The notes beneath the pieces are model-generated. The model was not told where the DNA came from, made no database searches, and saw nothing but the letters and a program-made list of their open reading frames with translations. Positions 7,984 through 16,594 of a stretch of 41,227 bases of DNA are shown here, in pieces; position 1 is the stretch's first letter, and each line of letters begins with the position of its first letter. This DNA comes from Lentisphaerota bacterium (GTDB taxonomy: Bacteria; Verrucomicrobiota; Lentisphaeria; Victivallales; Victivallaceae), in the NCBI GenBank assembly GCA_015061625.1, contig SUWG01000023.1:1-41227 (forward strand). The letters run 5' to 3'. Made by a program: the position numbers and the translations under genes.

Positions 7984-8820
7984 TTATTTGGCGGCATTTT
8001 CGGCCGCTTCCACCCATTTGGCCTTATCCGGTTCATTGAAAAAGGTCGTTCTGGCCTGATAAACTGCCACATGACCGGCGGGGAAGGTCTTATTGGTGAA
8101 GTCCACAAAATATCCTTTGCGGTAATATCTGGTATCCCAGAGATAGCGTTTCAACTGGTTCTGACCGCTGCCGGGCTGCACGGTCGTGACCACTCCATCG
8201 CCGGTTTCCGGATCGTAGATGGCGATCAGTGACGGGGCAGGGGAGTAGATCGGAAATTTACCATTGGTCTGAAATGCGGCCTGACGTGGATTTCCATCAT
8301 GCATTACCGCATAATATTCCGTGAAACGCAATGCCCACGGATGCATGAAGTTGTAAAGGCAATTCAACTGCACATCCGCATCGCTGGTAATGGTACTGCG
8401 TTCATCGATCACATCATTGGCGATTTGCAGCGTGTAATTGATGGTGAAGTGGCCGACTTTGGAAATTTTATGCAGGAAAAAATATTTTCCCGTAAGAGCA
8501 GTTTCCGTGGAATAATCCACTATTCTGCCGTCGATCATCATTTGCAGAAAAATCACCTCTTCGCCGTAACCTGCTTCCGTGTGTCCGCTTCCGGCCATTC
8601 CGGATTCACCTTTGACCGAGAAAACAGAGCCGTAATGTGCGCCCCGGTTATCCAGACCGAAAAGGCGGCCGTTGTATTCGATGCGGTTTATGAAACAACG
8701 TTTGGCGGCATCGAGCCGGATGGTGACATTGCCGGATTTGACCGTTACCGATCGCGGCAGATCGACCGCAGAAAGAATAAGCGTAAATATGGCGGCCGTG
8801 ACGGAAAGAATTTTTTTCAT
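7984..8820 (-). CDS. Secreted protein, probable beta-sandwich, function unknown
   Basis: A 278-residue protein with a Sec signal peptide (MKKILSVTAAIFTLILSAVDL, probable cleavage near residue 18-20). The rest is strand-rich, with LDAAKRCFINRIEYNGRLFGLDNRG near the N-terminus, a pattern that resembles galactose-mutarotase-like or rhamnogalacturonan-type beta sandwiches; I do not recognise a specific family. AAGGAG lies 10 nt upstream of the ATG. It is the last gene of locus 1, 21 bp after the preceding secreted protein of possibly related fold. A role in handling an extracellular or periplasmic glycan is inferred from context only. Confidence 0.7.
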   Translation of the reverse strand: MKKILSVTAAIFTLILSAVDLPRSVTVKSGNVTIRLDAAKRCFINRIEYNGRLFGLDNRGAHYGSVFSVKGESGMAGSGHTEAGYGEEVIFLQMMIDGRIVDYSTETALTGKYFFLHKISKVGHFTINYTLQIANDVIDERSTITSDADVQLNCLYNFMHPWALRFTEYYAVMHDGNPRQAAFQTNGKFPIYSPAPSLIAIYDPETGDGVVTTVQPGSGQNQLKRYLWDTRYYRKGYFVDFTNKTFPAGHVAVYQARTTFFNEPDKAKWVEAAENAAK

Positions 8821-8841
8821 ATTTGTTGATCTCCTTATGTT

Positions 8842-9954
8842 TTATGGTAAAAATAGCGGTTGTTTGGGGGATTGACCGATCTGCCATGCGGCTTCGATTA
8901 TCCGATCATTCCACGGCACAGACAAAACCTGTATGCTTCCGGCTTTGCCGGATGGCAGTTTGACGGTGGCGGAATTTTCTGAACCATCAGCGGTTTTATA
9001 AAAAAATGTAATGATCCTTTCCGCTTCATCGGCGGCAAACGAGGCGGTCAATTTGCCATCTTTTATTTCAATGCCGGTTTTGCCGATGATGCCATTGAGT
9101 TGTTCCAGTCCGGGGAAAATCAGGATGGAGTAGTTTATGGTGGCTGATCCGTCGTTTGGCAACTGAAACTCCGGCCAGATGACTTCGGAAGTCTGGATGC
9201 CGCCACGGTTGCCGTCGCCCCACGAGTAAAAAATACCGTCATTTTGCAAGGTTTTTTCCGGCAGGGTCAATGCCCAGACGATTTTTTTACCGTTGAGTTT
9301 GACTCCGAGCCAATTTGCTCCCGGCGGCAGGAAGTTGTTGTTTTTGTTGAAAGTGAAAAGTTTGGGTGCCGGAGCATTGCCGACGATACCGAATCCCGGA
9401 CGGCGATGAGTGCCGGGCTGTTGCGGTATTTGCGGTGAACTTGGTGCCGTGCCGACCAGATGGATCCACGGGCGCAATTTCCACACTTTACCGGAACGGT
9501 TGGTGAATGTGCTTTGCACCCGGATCTCCAGCGCATCCGGCACGAGCGTTATCTGCCGGGTCAGATCGAGCAGAATATTGCCGTAGAAACGGCATTCCAT
9601 GGTCAGTGAATTTTGCGTTTGTGCCACGACCCGCATCGGATTGCTGCCATTGATTCTGTTTTCCCAGAAAAGTTCAAAGATCCCGTTCATATTGTCTTTG
9701 GGGTAGCGGAATAAAGGAGTTTCCTCTATTTCCGATACCCGGCTTGGCGCAAGCAATTCCCCGTAGGGAGCCGGGAGTTTTATCGACGAGATCCGCCCGG
9801 CACTTTCCGGCATTATTTCAATGGCAAGCCGGGGGGAAGCCAAAAGGATTATTTCCTGCCGGCGGGGGTGTTCCACTCCTCTTTCGTATGCCGAAAGAGT
9901 GGTGGCACAGATCGTTGCCATGAATGCGGCACAATGGAAAAAACGTATTTTCAT
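8842..9954 (-). CDS. Secreted mutarotase-like protein (DUF4380-type), function unknown
   Basis: A 370-residue protein with a signal peptide (hydrophobic FFHCAAFMATICATTLSA) and a strand-rich body. SPRLAIEIMPESAGRISSI is the characteristic opening of DUF4380 or aldose-mutarotase-like sandwiches, and NRSGKVWKLRPWIHLVG resembles their middle region. The family has no established reaction; members sit in glycan loci and may bind or epimerise sugars. Its start codon overlaps the stop of the 908-residue putative glycosidase (ATGA), so the two are translationally coupled and probably act on the same substrate. Confidence 0.65.
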   Translation of the reverse strand: MKIRFFHCAAFMATICATTLSAYERGVEHPRRQEIILLASPRLAIEIMPESAGRISSIKLPAPYGELLAPSRVSEIEETPLFRYPKDNMNGIFELFWENRINGSNPMRVVAQTQNSLTMECRFYGNILLDLTRQITLVPDALEIRVQSTFTNRSGKVWKLRPWIHLVGTAPSSPQIPQQPGTHRRPGFGIVGNAPAPKLFTFNKNNNFLPPGANWLGVKLNGKKIVWALTLPEKTLQNDGIFYSWGDGNRGGIQTSEVIWPEFQLPNDGSATINYSILIFPGLEQLNGIIGKTGIEIKDGKLTASFAADEAERIITFFYKTADGSENSATVKLPSGKAGSIQVLSVPWNDRIIEAAWQIGQSPKQPLFLP

Positions 9955-12677
9955 CGTGCCTCCGGCCGGGTTTCAAAACAGCGGCTCCACGGTAAACGCA
10001 GATTTTCAATGCCGAATTTCCGGGCGATCGCCGGAGTGGTTTGAAAATGTTGGGCCATCGGCGGATAATATGGGAAACGGCGATCCATGATCCGGGCCAA
10101 AGCAATATAAGTTTGAACTGCCTGCCGGAAGTTTTCCGCCGTCAGCGTCAGCGTATTGCCGTTGCGCACGATACCGTTGCTGCCGCCTCTGCCGATACGG
10201 ATATGCAGTTGCGGTACTCCGGCGGCCGCCGCCGGAAGATCTTTACCGGCCGTGATCCGGTGCTGGTTGGTAAAGCGGAAGTAATCACGCACATAATCAG
10301 CAATGGCTTTTTCATCATCGCTGGCATCATCCGGCAGCACGATGGCGAAACTTGGCCGGTTGCGGTTGTCGGTAAAGGGAAATGAAACGATTTCAGATGC
10401 CGGATTGACGAAATACACCGAGCGGTATTCGGCAGTGATTTCAGCTCCGGCAGGGATTTCCACGATTTCACCGGCTTCAATGAGTTTTCCGTTGAGTTTC
10501 AATGTGACATTGAAATTATAAATATTTCTGGGGGTGATCGCCGCCCGGAATGAAGCGGTATTGCCCAGTTTTGCCGAGTAGATCATGCGGTGAATGTCTT
10601 TTTCCGACGTCACTTCGGCGGATAATCTGCCGTCGGCAGGCAGCGCACTCAAACTGAATGCCGCTTCAAAAAGAACCGGTTTGCGCGAAGGGAGCGTATA
10701 GGTGATGGTCGTATCACCATTGGCAATGGTATTATTCATCTGTGCCGCATCACGCATTTTGGGCAGAAAGAGTTGATAACCGCCGCCCAAACCATAGTTG
10801 TCGATGATAAAGGTAAGTGGAATATCGGTTTCGTAAGGATTGCCGTAAAAGAGAATGGTATCTGCCATGCGGCCGTAACGGGCGCGGTAAAGCATCCGGT
10901 CGCCGATTTCCGGAGTTGCCACCGGGATCAATGCCCGCCAGCCGAGATTGATGCATTCCAGAAGTTCCGGTAAGGTGTATTGGGCCTGCAAATTGCCGCC
11001 GTAACCGTAGATCGAGTTGCTCATGCCGTATTCAAAATCGGAAAAGAGCAGATGATCGCCGAGTTTGTGCCACTCCCGGATGAATTGGGCGCGGGTAAGC
11101 GTGCGCCAGTGGGGGATGGTCGAGGCAAAGAGATAACCTTCTTTGACATGAAGTACACACGGTCTTTGACCGGCGTTATAACGGGTAAGCGGCATCCATG
11201 AGGAAAATATCGGGCCGAAAAGGTCAGTTTCGATCATGCGTATATCGGCTTTGCCTTCACCGTTTTTCCAAACGTAAAGCGGATCATCCGGCCGCAGATG
11301 GTGGATGAAATCAAAAATCTGATTCAAGGCGCATAATTCGTCACAGAATATACCTTTGTCATCCCATGATCTGCCCTTAAGTTCCGGATTTCCTGCGGCC
11401 GGGCCGTAGTGATGCACACCGGGCGTGCCGCAGTCAAAGGCGAAACCGGGCATATCCAATTCATTGACGACATCGATGATATCCTGCATCAAAGCGCGCC
11501 CGAAGTTGTTGGCCAGAGGGAAAACCCGTCTTTCGGAATCGTGACCGGTACACCAGGTGGCCAATTCCAGCGGCACGCTCGGATCGTCGGCCAGAGAATC
11601 GGCATAGCGGCTTTCGGCGAGTTGTTTTTCGCACCACGCCGAACAGATATAGAATGAAAAGCCGAATTTTCTGCCGAAGCGTTGGAAAATCGATTTTCTT
11701 CTGGCGTGGAATTCTTCACAGGTCAGTACCCGGTAGTCGAAGTTTTCTCCGACGGCATATTGGCAGAAAGTGACGGCAAACGGCCGGTAGAGCGGGGTGT
11801 ATTCCCACAGATCCGGTCTGCCGTAGCAATCACCATCCCGCTTGAATGGTGCGTATGCCCAATCCAGCGTGGCATAGCGGCGGCGTTCCGCTTCGTAATC
11901 CGGGCGGTTGGCCCAGGCGGTATATTGGCTGTGGATGCCCCGGATATAGGGATTGTTTTCACCGACAAATGGACGGAAATCTGCGGGCATGGCTTCATAA
12001 AATGCCTCGACCACATTCTGTTCCCGGTCGAATCGGCGGGGGACTGAACCGCAGAAAAAGGTGAGCGTCAATTCTTCTCCGGGTTCCAATACGATGCGCT
12101 GACTGAATTGCAATGCGGCACTGCTGTCATTTTCCGGCAGGTATTCTGAAGCGGTGTAACTGGTCAATTCATACATCCGGCCGCCGAGAATGTAGACGCG
12201 TGAATCGCTGATCAATGCTGACGTGGGAAACGGCTGACACAGACCGCCGGCGACGTGTTTGGAAGTGCGTCCTTTGAATCCCAGACGGCGCAGCGGAGTA
12301 TTTCCGGCATCGAAAACGTCGAATCCGGGCCAATAAAAATCACCGTTTTTCCGGGGAACGAGTAATCTTATCCCCGGCTCCAGCAGGAGTTGCCGGTTGG
12401 AGGTGTTGCGGATCACCCCGGTAATGCAATCGAGCCGGGGCAGGTGTTCAATGGATATTTCCCATGAGAAATCCTGATTGCTGATAACCAGTTTACCATT
12501 TGCATTGCCGGTTCGCAATTCAAGGAGACCTTTATCTTTTTCGATGACAAAGATCGAGCCGTGACAGCCGGTTTGACCGGGAATATTCAGCACAAATTTA
12601 TTTTGTGAGGTGAAATTCACCTGACCGGATAGCGGAAAAAGAGCCAGACACAGGGAGAGAAGAACAAAATGTTTCAT
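9951..12677 (-). CDS. Large secreted putative glycoside hydrolase of unassigned family
   Basis: A 908-residue protein with a Sec signal peptide (MKHFVLLSLCLALFPLSG). The N-terminal third is beta-rich (about 20-260). The middle looks like a TIM barrel, with acidic residues at strand ends in GFAFDCGTPGVHHYG, RMIETDLFGP and LLFSDFEYG. The C-terminal part (about 690-900) contains DDASDDEKAIADYVRDYF, reminiscent of the accessory alpha/beta domain found before GH67, GH20 and DUF4838 barrels, here in an unusual C-terminal place. I cannot name a CAZy family. CAAGG lies 8-9 nt before the ATG. Its position after two prepilin-like genes and coupling to a mutarotase-like protein suggest polysaccharide or glycoside breakdown outside the cytoplasm. 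Confidence 0.62.
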   Translation of the reverse strand: MKHFVLLSLCLALFPLSGQVNFTSQNKFVLNIPGQTGCHGSIFVIEKDKGLLELRTGNANGKLVISNQDFSWEISIEHLPRLDCITGVIRNTSNRQLLLEPGIRLLVPRKNGDFYWPGFDVFDAGNTPLRRLGFKGRTSKHVAGGLCQPFPTSALISDSRVYILGGRMYELTSYTASEYLPENDSSAALQFSQRIVLEPGEELTLTFFCGSVPRRFDREQNVVEAFYEAMPADFRPFVGENNPYIRGIHSQYTAWANRPDYEAERRRYATLDWAYAPFKRDGDCYGRPDLWEYTPLYRPFAVTFCQYAVGENFDYRVLTCEEFHARRKSIFQRFGRKFGFSFYICSAWCEKQLAESRYADSLADDPSVPLELATWCTGHDSERRVFPLANNFGRALMQDIIDVVNELDMPGFAFDCGTPGVHHYGPAAGNPELKGRSWDDKGIFCDELCALNQIFDFIHHLRPDDPLYVWKNGEGKADIRMIETDLFGPIFSSWMPLTRYNAGQRPCVLHVKEGYLFASTIPHWRTLTRAQFIREWHKLGDHLLFSDFEYGMSNSIYGYGGNLQAQYTLPELLECINLGWRALIPVATPEIGDRMLYRARYGRMADTILFYGNPYETDIPLTFIIDNYGLGGGYQLFLPKMRDAAQMNNTIANGDTTITYTLPSRKPVLFEAAFSLSALPADGRLSAEVTSEKDIHRMIYSAKLGNTASFRAAITPRNIYNFNVTLKLNGKLIEAGEIVEIPAGAEITAEYRSVYFVNPASEIVSFPFTDNRNRPSFAIVLPDDASDDEKAIADYVRDYFRFTNQHRITAGKDLPAAAAGVPQLHIRIGRGGSNGIVRNGNTLTLTAENFRQAVQTYIALARIMDRRFPYYPPMAQHFQTTPAIARKFGIENLRLPWSRCFETRPEAR

Positions 12678-12704
12678 GAATGTACCTTGAAGTTTATTGG
12701 AAAA

Positions 12705-13334
12705 TTACAGCCAGTGCCAGTGGGAGAAGTCGGTGCGGAATACCCCATCCTGACCGATCGCCCCCAGATCGAATTGACCGAGTTGGGCGATGTGACCGTC
12801 AGCAAAAACATAGTTGGCGGTTTCTTCGGCGTGGCGCATGGCACGTTCCTCTTGCCAGTAACGTTCCGGCAGCATATACGGGCCCTTGCAGTCGCCGAGC
12901 AAAATGGTATCTGCCGGTTTGGATAAGTTGGCAAGGTTGGCGGTTTTGCCTTTCCGGCGGGCGTAGTGTGCGGTGAGAAAATAGTTCATGCCGTAACTGT
13001 CGGCGGCGCGTCTGGGGGCCGGGAGCAGTGGGGAGCGGTTGCGGTCAAACATGGAGGCATTGCGGGGATCTTCCGGACAGGCCTGGATTCTTTCATCGGT
13101 GACGTAAGGGGCGATGTAGTTCCCCCAGAATTGCCAGCGCGGTTTTTGCTGCACGATCACCGGCGGCAGAACACCGTGATCGGTTTGATATTGTTGAATA
13201 ACTCCGAAGAGAGTTCTCAAGTTGTTTTGACAGACCGCTGATTTGGCGGTCGCAGTATCGGTGGCGGCAATGGTCAGTATAAGTAAAGCAGCCGAGGCGG
13301 CGCAAACGATCACTAATTCCCGGAAATTTTTCAT
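12705..13334 (-). CDS. Leaderless prepilin-type (H-X9-DG family) protein
   Basis: A 209-residue relative of the prepilin-type proteins in this window. The match is clear after the membrane segment: AVCQNNLRTLFGVIQQYQTDHG aligns with [22 protein letters not shown] of the neighbouring gene, and NYVFADGHIAQLGQF matches the H-X9-DG end, although here the spacing is ten residues (H-X10-DG). The N-terminus MKNFRELVIVCAASAALLIL keeps the glutamate at the +5 position and the hydrophobic helix but has no leader before it and no GF cleavage site. It is probably membrane-anchored and not processed by prepilin peptidase. It lies 32 bp after the canonical prepilin gene, with AAGG 9 nt before ATG. Confidence 0.72.
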   Translation of the reverse strand: MKNFRELVIVCAASAALLILTIAATDTATAKSAVCQNNLRTLFGVIQQYQTDHGVLPPVIVQQKPRWQFWGNYIAPYVTDERIQACPEDPRNASMFDRNRSPLLPAPRRAADSYGMNYFLTAHYARRKGKTANLANLSKPADTILLGDCKGPYMLPERYWQEERAMRHAEETANYVFADGHIAQLGQFDLGAIGQDGVFRTDFSHWHWL

Positions 13335-13366
13335 AATGGTTACCTTCTTCTGAATTTATTTCGGTA

Positions 13367-14308
13367 TTACAAAAACGAATCCCGGCCCCAGATGGCATCG
13401 CCTTCGGTCATCGGATAACTGAAGTTGCTCTGTTCCACATGGCCATCCATCATCATGCTGTTGTTTTTGCCGTTATGGCGCAGAGCGAAATACTCTTTGG
13501 CGGCTTCGGCACTGTTGAATGTTTTACTGTTCATGGCAAAGCATGATTTATTACGCAACACAGATTGATCGGTGATACCGATGACCCCGGAAGCATTTTT
13601 GATTTTGGTGACTTTGCCCGGCGGCAGATTCTGACCGAAAATACCGGGGTAATCGCCATTGGCGGTCCAACGGTAGGTGGTGTTGGCGGCATAGTGGCAG
13701 TACCATCCGGTCGAGTTGTTGAATGTCGATGATTCCGGATTGTCCTCCGACGGACAGAGAAAAACCGCTTCACTTCTGGCGGTGGTTTTGGTGGGCAGAT
13801 AGGCTTGAGTCTGGTATTGATCGGTGATGCCCATGTAGGGGCCCAGCATCATGTGGAAGCCCAGACGGTAGGCTGATGAATGATAGTTTTCAATATATCC
13901 GTAACAGCTGTAATCGTCATAATTATCCTGATACATGGCAAAAGCGGTGCTGAATTGTTTGAGATTGTTGACGCAACTTGCCGAGCGGCCGCGCTCACGG
14001 GCGGAATTGAGGGCCGGAAGCAGGATCGCCGCTAAAATGGCGATAATGGCAATGACGACCAGTAATTCTATTAAAGTAAATGAGTGTGCGGGGGACAAGG
14101 AAAACTTTCTTTTCACGGGAAAAGAGAGTTTTCCCTTTCCCCCGCGCCCCCTTTCGCTTTCAAAGAAAAGCGGTATTCTTTGTTTAGTTTCAATCGCAGT
14201 TTTTTGTTTCAAAAAATGCAATGATGAGATAACTGTGCTTATCAGTAATTCGATCAGGGTGAAGCCCATGGGCTTCATTTCACGGGTGTGAAATGAATGT
14301 TGTTTCAT
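13367..14308 (-). CDS. Prepilin-type H-X9-DG protein with duplicated N-terminal motif (copy A)
   Basis: A 313-residue protein of the type II pseudopilin-like class common in Lentisphaerota and Planctomycetota. It has two prepilin signatures: FTLIELL at residue 16, with a canonical glycine before it, and again at residue 77, where the full helix [24 protein letters not shown] follows. The globular part ends with the family motif H-X9-DG ([12 protein letters not shown]) and IWGRDSFL. The 54 residues between the two motifs come from an in-frame insertion with a large hairpin (see repeat at 14060-14263). An in-frame GTG at 14116, at the hairpin apex, would give a 250-residue protein with an ordinary 12-residue leader. 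GGAGGA precedes the upstream ATG. It is the first gene of locus 1. Function in the family is unknown; surface display or glycan binding is inferred. Confidence 0.85.
   Translation of the reverse strand: MKQHSFHTREMKPMGFTLIELLISTVISSLHFLKQKTAIETKQRIPLFFESERGRGGKGKLSFPVKRKFSLSPAHSFTLIELLVVIAIIAILAAILLPALNSARERGRSASCVNNLKQFSTAFAMYQDNYDDYSCYGYIENYHSSAYRLGFHMMLGPYMGITDQYQTQAYLPTKTTARSEAVFLCPSEDNPESSTFNNSTGWYCHYAANTTYRWTANGDYPGIFGQNLPPGKVTKIKNASGVIGITDQSVLRNKSCFAMNSKTFNSAEAAKEYFALRHNGKNNSMMMDGHVEQSNFSYPMTEGDAIWGRDSFL
14060..14263 (-). repeat. In-frame hairpin insertion with flanking FTLIELL-coding repeats (copy A)
   Basis: Two 21-bp repeats coding FTLIELL (14060-14080 and 14243-14263; 16 of 21 identical) flank a 162-bp insert, giving a period of exactly 183 bp or 61 codons. 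The insert holds a 58-nt hairpin at 14088-14145. It has 27-nt arms, 24 Watson-Crick pairs and an ACGG loop on the plus strand, and begins 8 nt from the inner repeat. Positions 14164-14241 are 76/78 identical to 30393-30470 in copy B, whereas the adjacent 75 bp encoding the same peptide are only 61/75 identical, all changes synonymous. This points to a mobile or gene-converted element rather than shared ancestry of the whole gene. Confidence 0.85.
14260..14297 (-). repeat. Overlapping hairpin pair in the prepilin leader (copy A)
   Basis: The leader codons contain TGAAGCCCATGGGCTTCA (14260-14277), a perfect 18-bp palindrome, and a hairpin with 10-bp arms and a 4-nt loop (14274-14283 with 14288-14297). 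They share 14274-14277, so in RNA the two folds exclude each other. The same geometry occurs at 35973-36010. Confidence 0.7.
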
Positions 14309-14369
14309 AGTTGTTCCTCCGGTAAGTATTGATTTTTTTTTCCGAATGTTTTTTTTTGGTCACGGGTAA

Positions 14370-14398
14370 AGTATATACATGAATTGATCAAAATGCAA
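14370..14398 (-). promoter_or_regulatory. Promoter of carbohydrate locus 1
   Basis: On the minus strand TTGCAT (14398-14393) and TATACT (14375-14370) are separated by 17 bp, about 60 bp upstream of the copy A prepilin start. The spacer contains the palindrome TTGATCAA (14384-14391), a candidate operator. Confidence 0.65.
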
Positions 14399-14553
14399 GT
14401 ACTTTTTACGGTTGGTAAATGTACTTTCCGATCATCCTGTGAAGTTCCAGGTGGTAAATGATCATTTAGGATTTGTGAAAAAATTTGATATTGTTTCTAC
14501 CGGTTGATAATGAAATGATCATCGATAAAAAATTTTTTAAAAAAATGATCAAT
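14384..14553. promoter_or_regulatory. Cluster of TGATCA dyads in a divergent intergenic region
   Basis: Four sites centred on TGATCA occur in 170 bp: TTGATCAA (14384), the perfect 14-bp palindrome TAAATGATCATTTA (14455-14468), ATGATCAT (14515-14522) and ATGATCAA (14545-14552). GGTAAATG is also repeated at 14413 and 14453. The region lies between locus 1 (-) and the dehydrogenase operon (+), so a shared regulator for both directions is plausible. No clear promoter for the plus-strand operon was seen. Confidence 0.45.
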
Positions 14554-14644
14554 AAAGATATTTGTTTTATGATTTGTACGCTTGTATTTTCGTCTTGATG
14601 TGATAATTTAAGATAGAATCAACCAAACATGAAAGGGATCGGTT

Positions 14645-15757
14645 ATGAAAAGAATCAAAGTCGGTATCATCGGGCAGGGACGCAGCGGGCGCAATATCCA
14701 CCGTCATCTGTTTGAGAATTATGCACCTTTGCAGGAGAGGTTTGATGTAGTGGCAGTTGCCGATCCGATCCCGGAGCGTCGCGCCAACAGCAACGCCAAA
14801 GCCAATCCGGAGTGCCGCCACTATGCCGATTACAAAGAATTGCTCAAAGATAAAGATGTTGAATTGATCATCAACTGCAGCCGCAGTCATAAACATATAG
14901 ACATATCTGTTGAAGCGATGGAAGCCGGATATAATGTGATTTGCGAAAAGCCGCTGGCCCGTAAAGTCAGCGATGTTGACCGGGTGTTGGAAGTCCATAA
15001 GCGTACCGGTAAATTTTTTGCGGTTTTCCAGCAGGCCCGCTTCCGCCCGCTTTTCAATAAAATTTGTGAAGTGATCAAATCCGGCGATCTGGGCAGAATC
15101 GCCATGGTCAAAGTGTGCTATCACTCTTTCGGCCGACGCTGGGATTGGCAGACGATCCAGAAACTCAATGGCGGTGAATTGCTCAATACTGCGCCGCACC
15201 CGCTGGATCAGATGGTGGCTCTCTGGGAAATTTTCGGCGATACCGATCCGGAACGTGTTTTTGCCAAGTTGGCCAATTATAATAACTACGGTGATGCTGA
15301 AGACTATGTGAAAGTGGTGCTTGAGGGCAAAGATCACCCGGTGATCGATCTTGAAGTGATCAAACAGTGTTTGTATCCGTTTAAGATGTATCAGGTTTAC
15401 GGCTCCAACGGTTCACTGGTTGCTGACGGCAACACGGTGGAGTGGAAGTATTTCAAACCGGAGGAAGCCGGTAGTCACGAAGTACAGATCAATACTCTGG
15501 AAGATGATAAGCGTTTACCGGCATTCTGCGGAGAAAAACTTGATTTTTATACCCAGAAGTGGGAATCTCCGGAAGATATCAGCAGTTTTGATGACTGGGG
15601 TGTACGTTATTACTGCGATATTTATGAAGCATTGGTCAACGGTAAACCGCTTACGGTCAAATTGTCACAGGTTCGCCGCCAGATCGCGATTATTGAGCAG
15701 TGCCACCAACAGAATCCGTTGCCGGTATCAGTGGATATTCCGGAAGGAATCATGTAA
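14645..15757 (+). CDS. Gfo/Idh/MocA family NAD(P)-dependent sugar dehydrogenase
   Basis: A 370-residue cytoplasmic oxidoreductase. The N-terminal Rossmann fold starts VGIIGQGRSGRNIHRHLF, and the conserved CEKPLA (EKP motif, lysine in catalysis and cofactor contact) lies near residue 100. The C-terminal alpha/beta domain carries GGELLNTAPHPLDQM, where the histidine is the usual catalytic position. Family members oxidise or isomerise sugars and inositols; substrate cannot be read from sequence. AAAGGG precedes the ATG. It is first in a four-gene operon with an AraC regulator and two further members of the same superfamily, suggesting one catabolic route. Confidence 0.9.
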   Translation: MKRIKVGIIGQGRSGRNIHRHLFENYAPLQERFDVVAVADPIPERRANSNAKANPECRHYADYKELLKDKDVELIINCSRSHKHIDISVEAMEAGYNVICEKPLARKVSDVDRVLEVHKRTGKFFAVFQQARFRPLFNKICEVIKSGDLGRIAMVKVCYHSFGRRWDWQTIQKLNGGELLNTAPHPLDQMVALWEIFGDTDPERVFAKLANYNNYGDAEDYVKVVLEGKDHPVIDLEVIKQCLYPFKMYQVYGSNGSLVADGNTVEWKYFKPEEAGSHEVQINTLEDDKRLPAFCGEKLDFYTQKWESPEDISSFDDWGVRYYCDIYEALVNGKPLTVKLSQVRRQIAIIEQCHQQNPLPVSVDIPEGIM

Positions 15758-15760
15758 AAA

Positions 15761-16594
15761 ATGGATTATTTCTCCGATTTGACCTTTGAAAATTACGGCA
15801 GTTGCCGCAAGAGCAACAGTGTGGCACACTGCCGCTATTTCGAGGGTTACTATGGACTGCAATTTATCCGCAGCGGAGAAATATTTGTGGATTGCGAAGG
15901 CAATCCCTCCTGGCAGAGCCGCGGCCCGCTGGTCTTTTTCACTGCACCGGATAAATTGTTTTCCTACGGCACCCCGAATGGCACCCGGCATCATCTGTGG
16001 TGCTGTTTCCGGGGAGAAAGAGTGCAACGTTATCTGACCGGCGGTTTGTTGCCGCAGAATCCGGGGATCCGGATACCGATCATCAAAGTCGATGAGTTCA
16101 CGGCGGTCATGGAAAATCTGTTGCGGATGATCCGCCGCAAGACTCCGGCGGCCCATGCTGAAGCGGTATTGCTGCTGGAAAAAGCTTTGGTAATGGTGAA
16201 TAATCAGCCGCAGGCCCCGCAGATGGGGAGATTCAACCGGGAATTGATCCGGGAATTGGCCGAGAAGATCGCAGAACACCCGGAAAAGGAGTGGGATTTC
16301 AAATGCGAAGCGGCGGCATTCAAACTTTCTGAAGTGCATTTCCGGAGGTTGTTTTTTCAGGAAACCGGCATCGCTCCCCGGCAGTATGTGCTTGAACACC
16401 GCATCCGCCATGCCGCCGGATTATTGCAATCTACCGGTATGCTGATCAAAGAGATCGCTTTTGAGTGCGGTTTCGGCGGGGAATTCTACTTTTCCCGGCA
16501 ATTTTGCCGGATCATGAAACAATCACCCAGCGAATTCAGAAAAAATGGTAATTTTACCCAATATAAAGGAAACAGAAATGTCAAAACAAATTAG
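15761..16594 (+). CDS. AraC-family transcriptional regulator
   Basis: A 277-residue regulator. Residues 1-150 form a cupin-like sensor region (FIRSGEIFVDCEG, PLVFFTAPDKLFSYGTPNGTRHHLWC). Residues 165-270 carry the two-helix-turn-helix DNA-binding domain, with LSEVHFRRLFFQETGIAPRQ and IKEIAFECGFGGEFYFSRQF. It starts 3 bp after the dehydrogenase stop and overlaps the start of the next gene by 17 bp, so it is inside the operon it probably controls. The ligand is likely a sugar handled by the flanking dehydrogenases (inference). Confidence 0.9.
   Translation: MDYFSDLTFENYGSCRKSNSVAHCRYFEGYYGLQFIRSGEIFVDCEGNPSWQSRGPLVFFTAPDKLFSYGTPNGTRHHLWCCFRGERVQRYLTGGLLPQNPGIRIPIIKVDEFTAVMENLLRMIRRKTPAAHAEAVLLLEKALVMVNNQPQAPQMGRFNRELIRELAEKIAEHPEKEWDFKCEAAAFKLSEVHFRRLFFQETGIAPRQYVLEHRIRHAAGLLQSTGMLIKEIAFECGFGGEFYFSRQFCRIMKQSPSEFRKNGNFTQYKGNRNVKTN

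Noticed and set aside
14567..15337. 256-codon minus-strand frame opposite the first dehydrogenase
   Set aside because: Antisense shadow of a clear Gfo/Idh/MocA gene; composition shows no family pattern.
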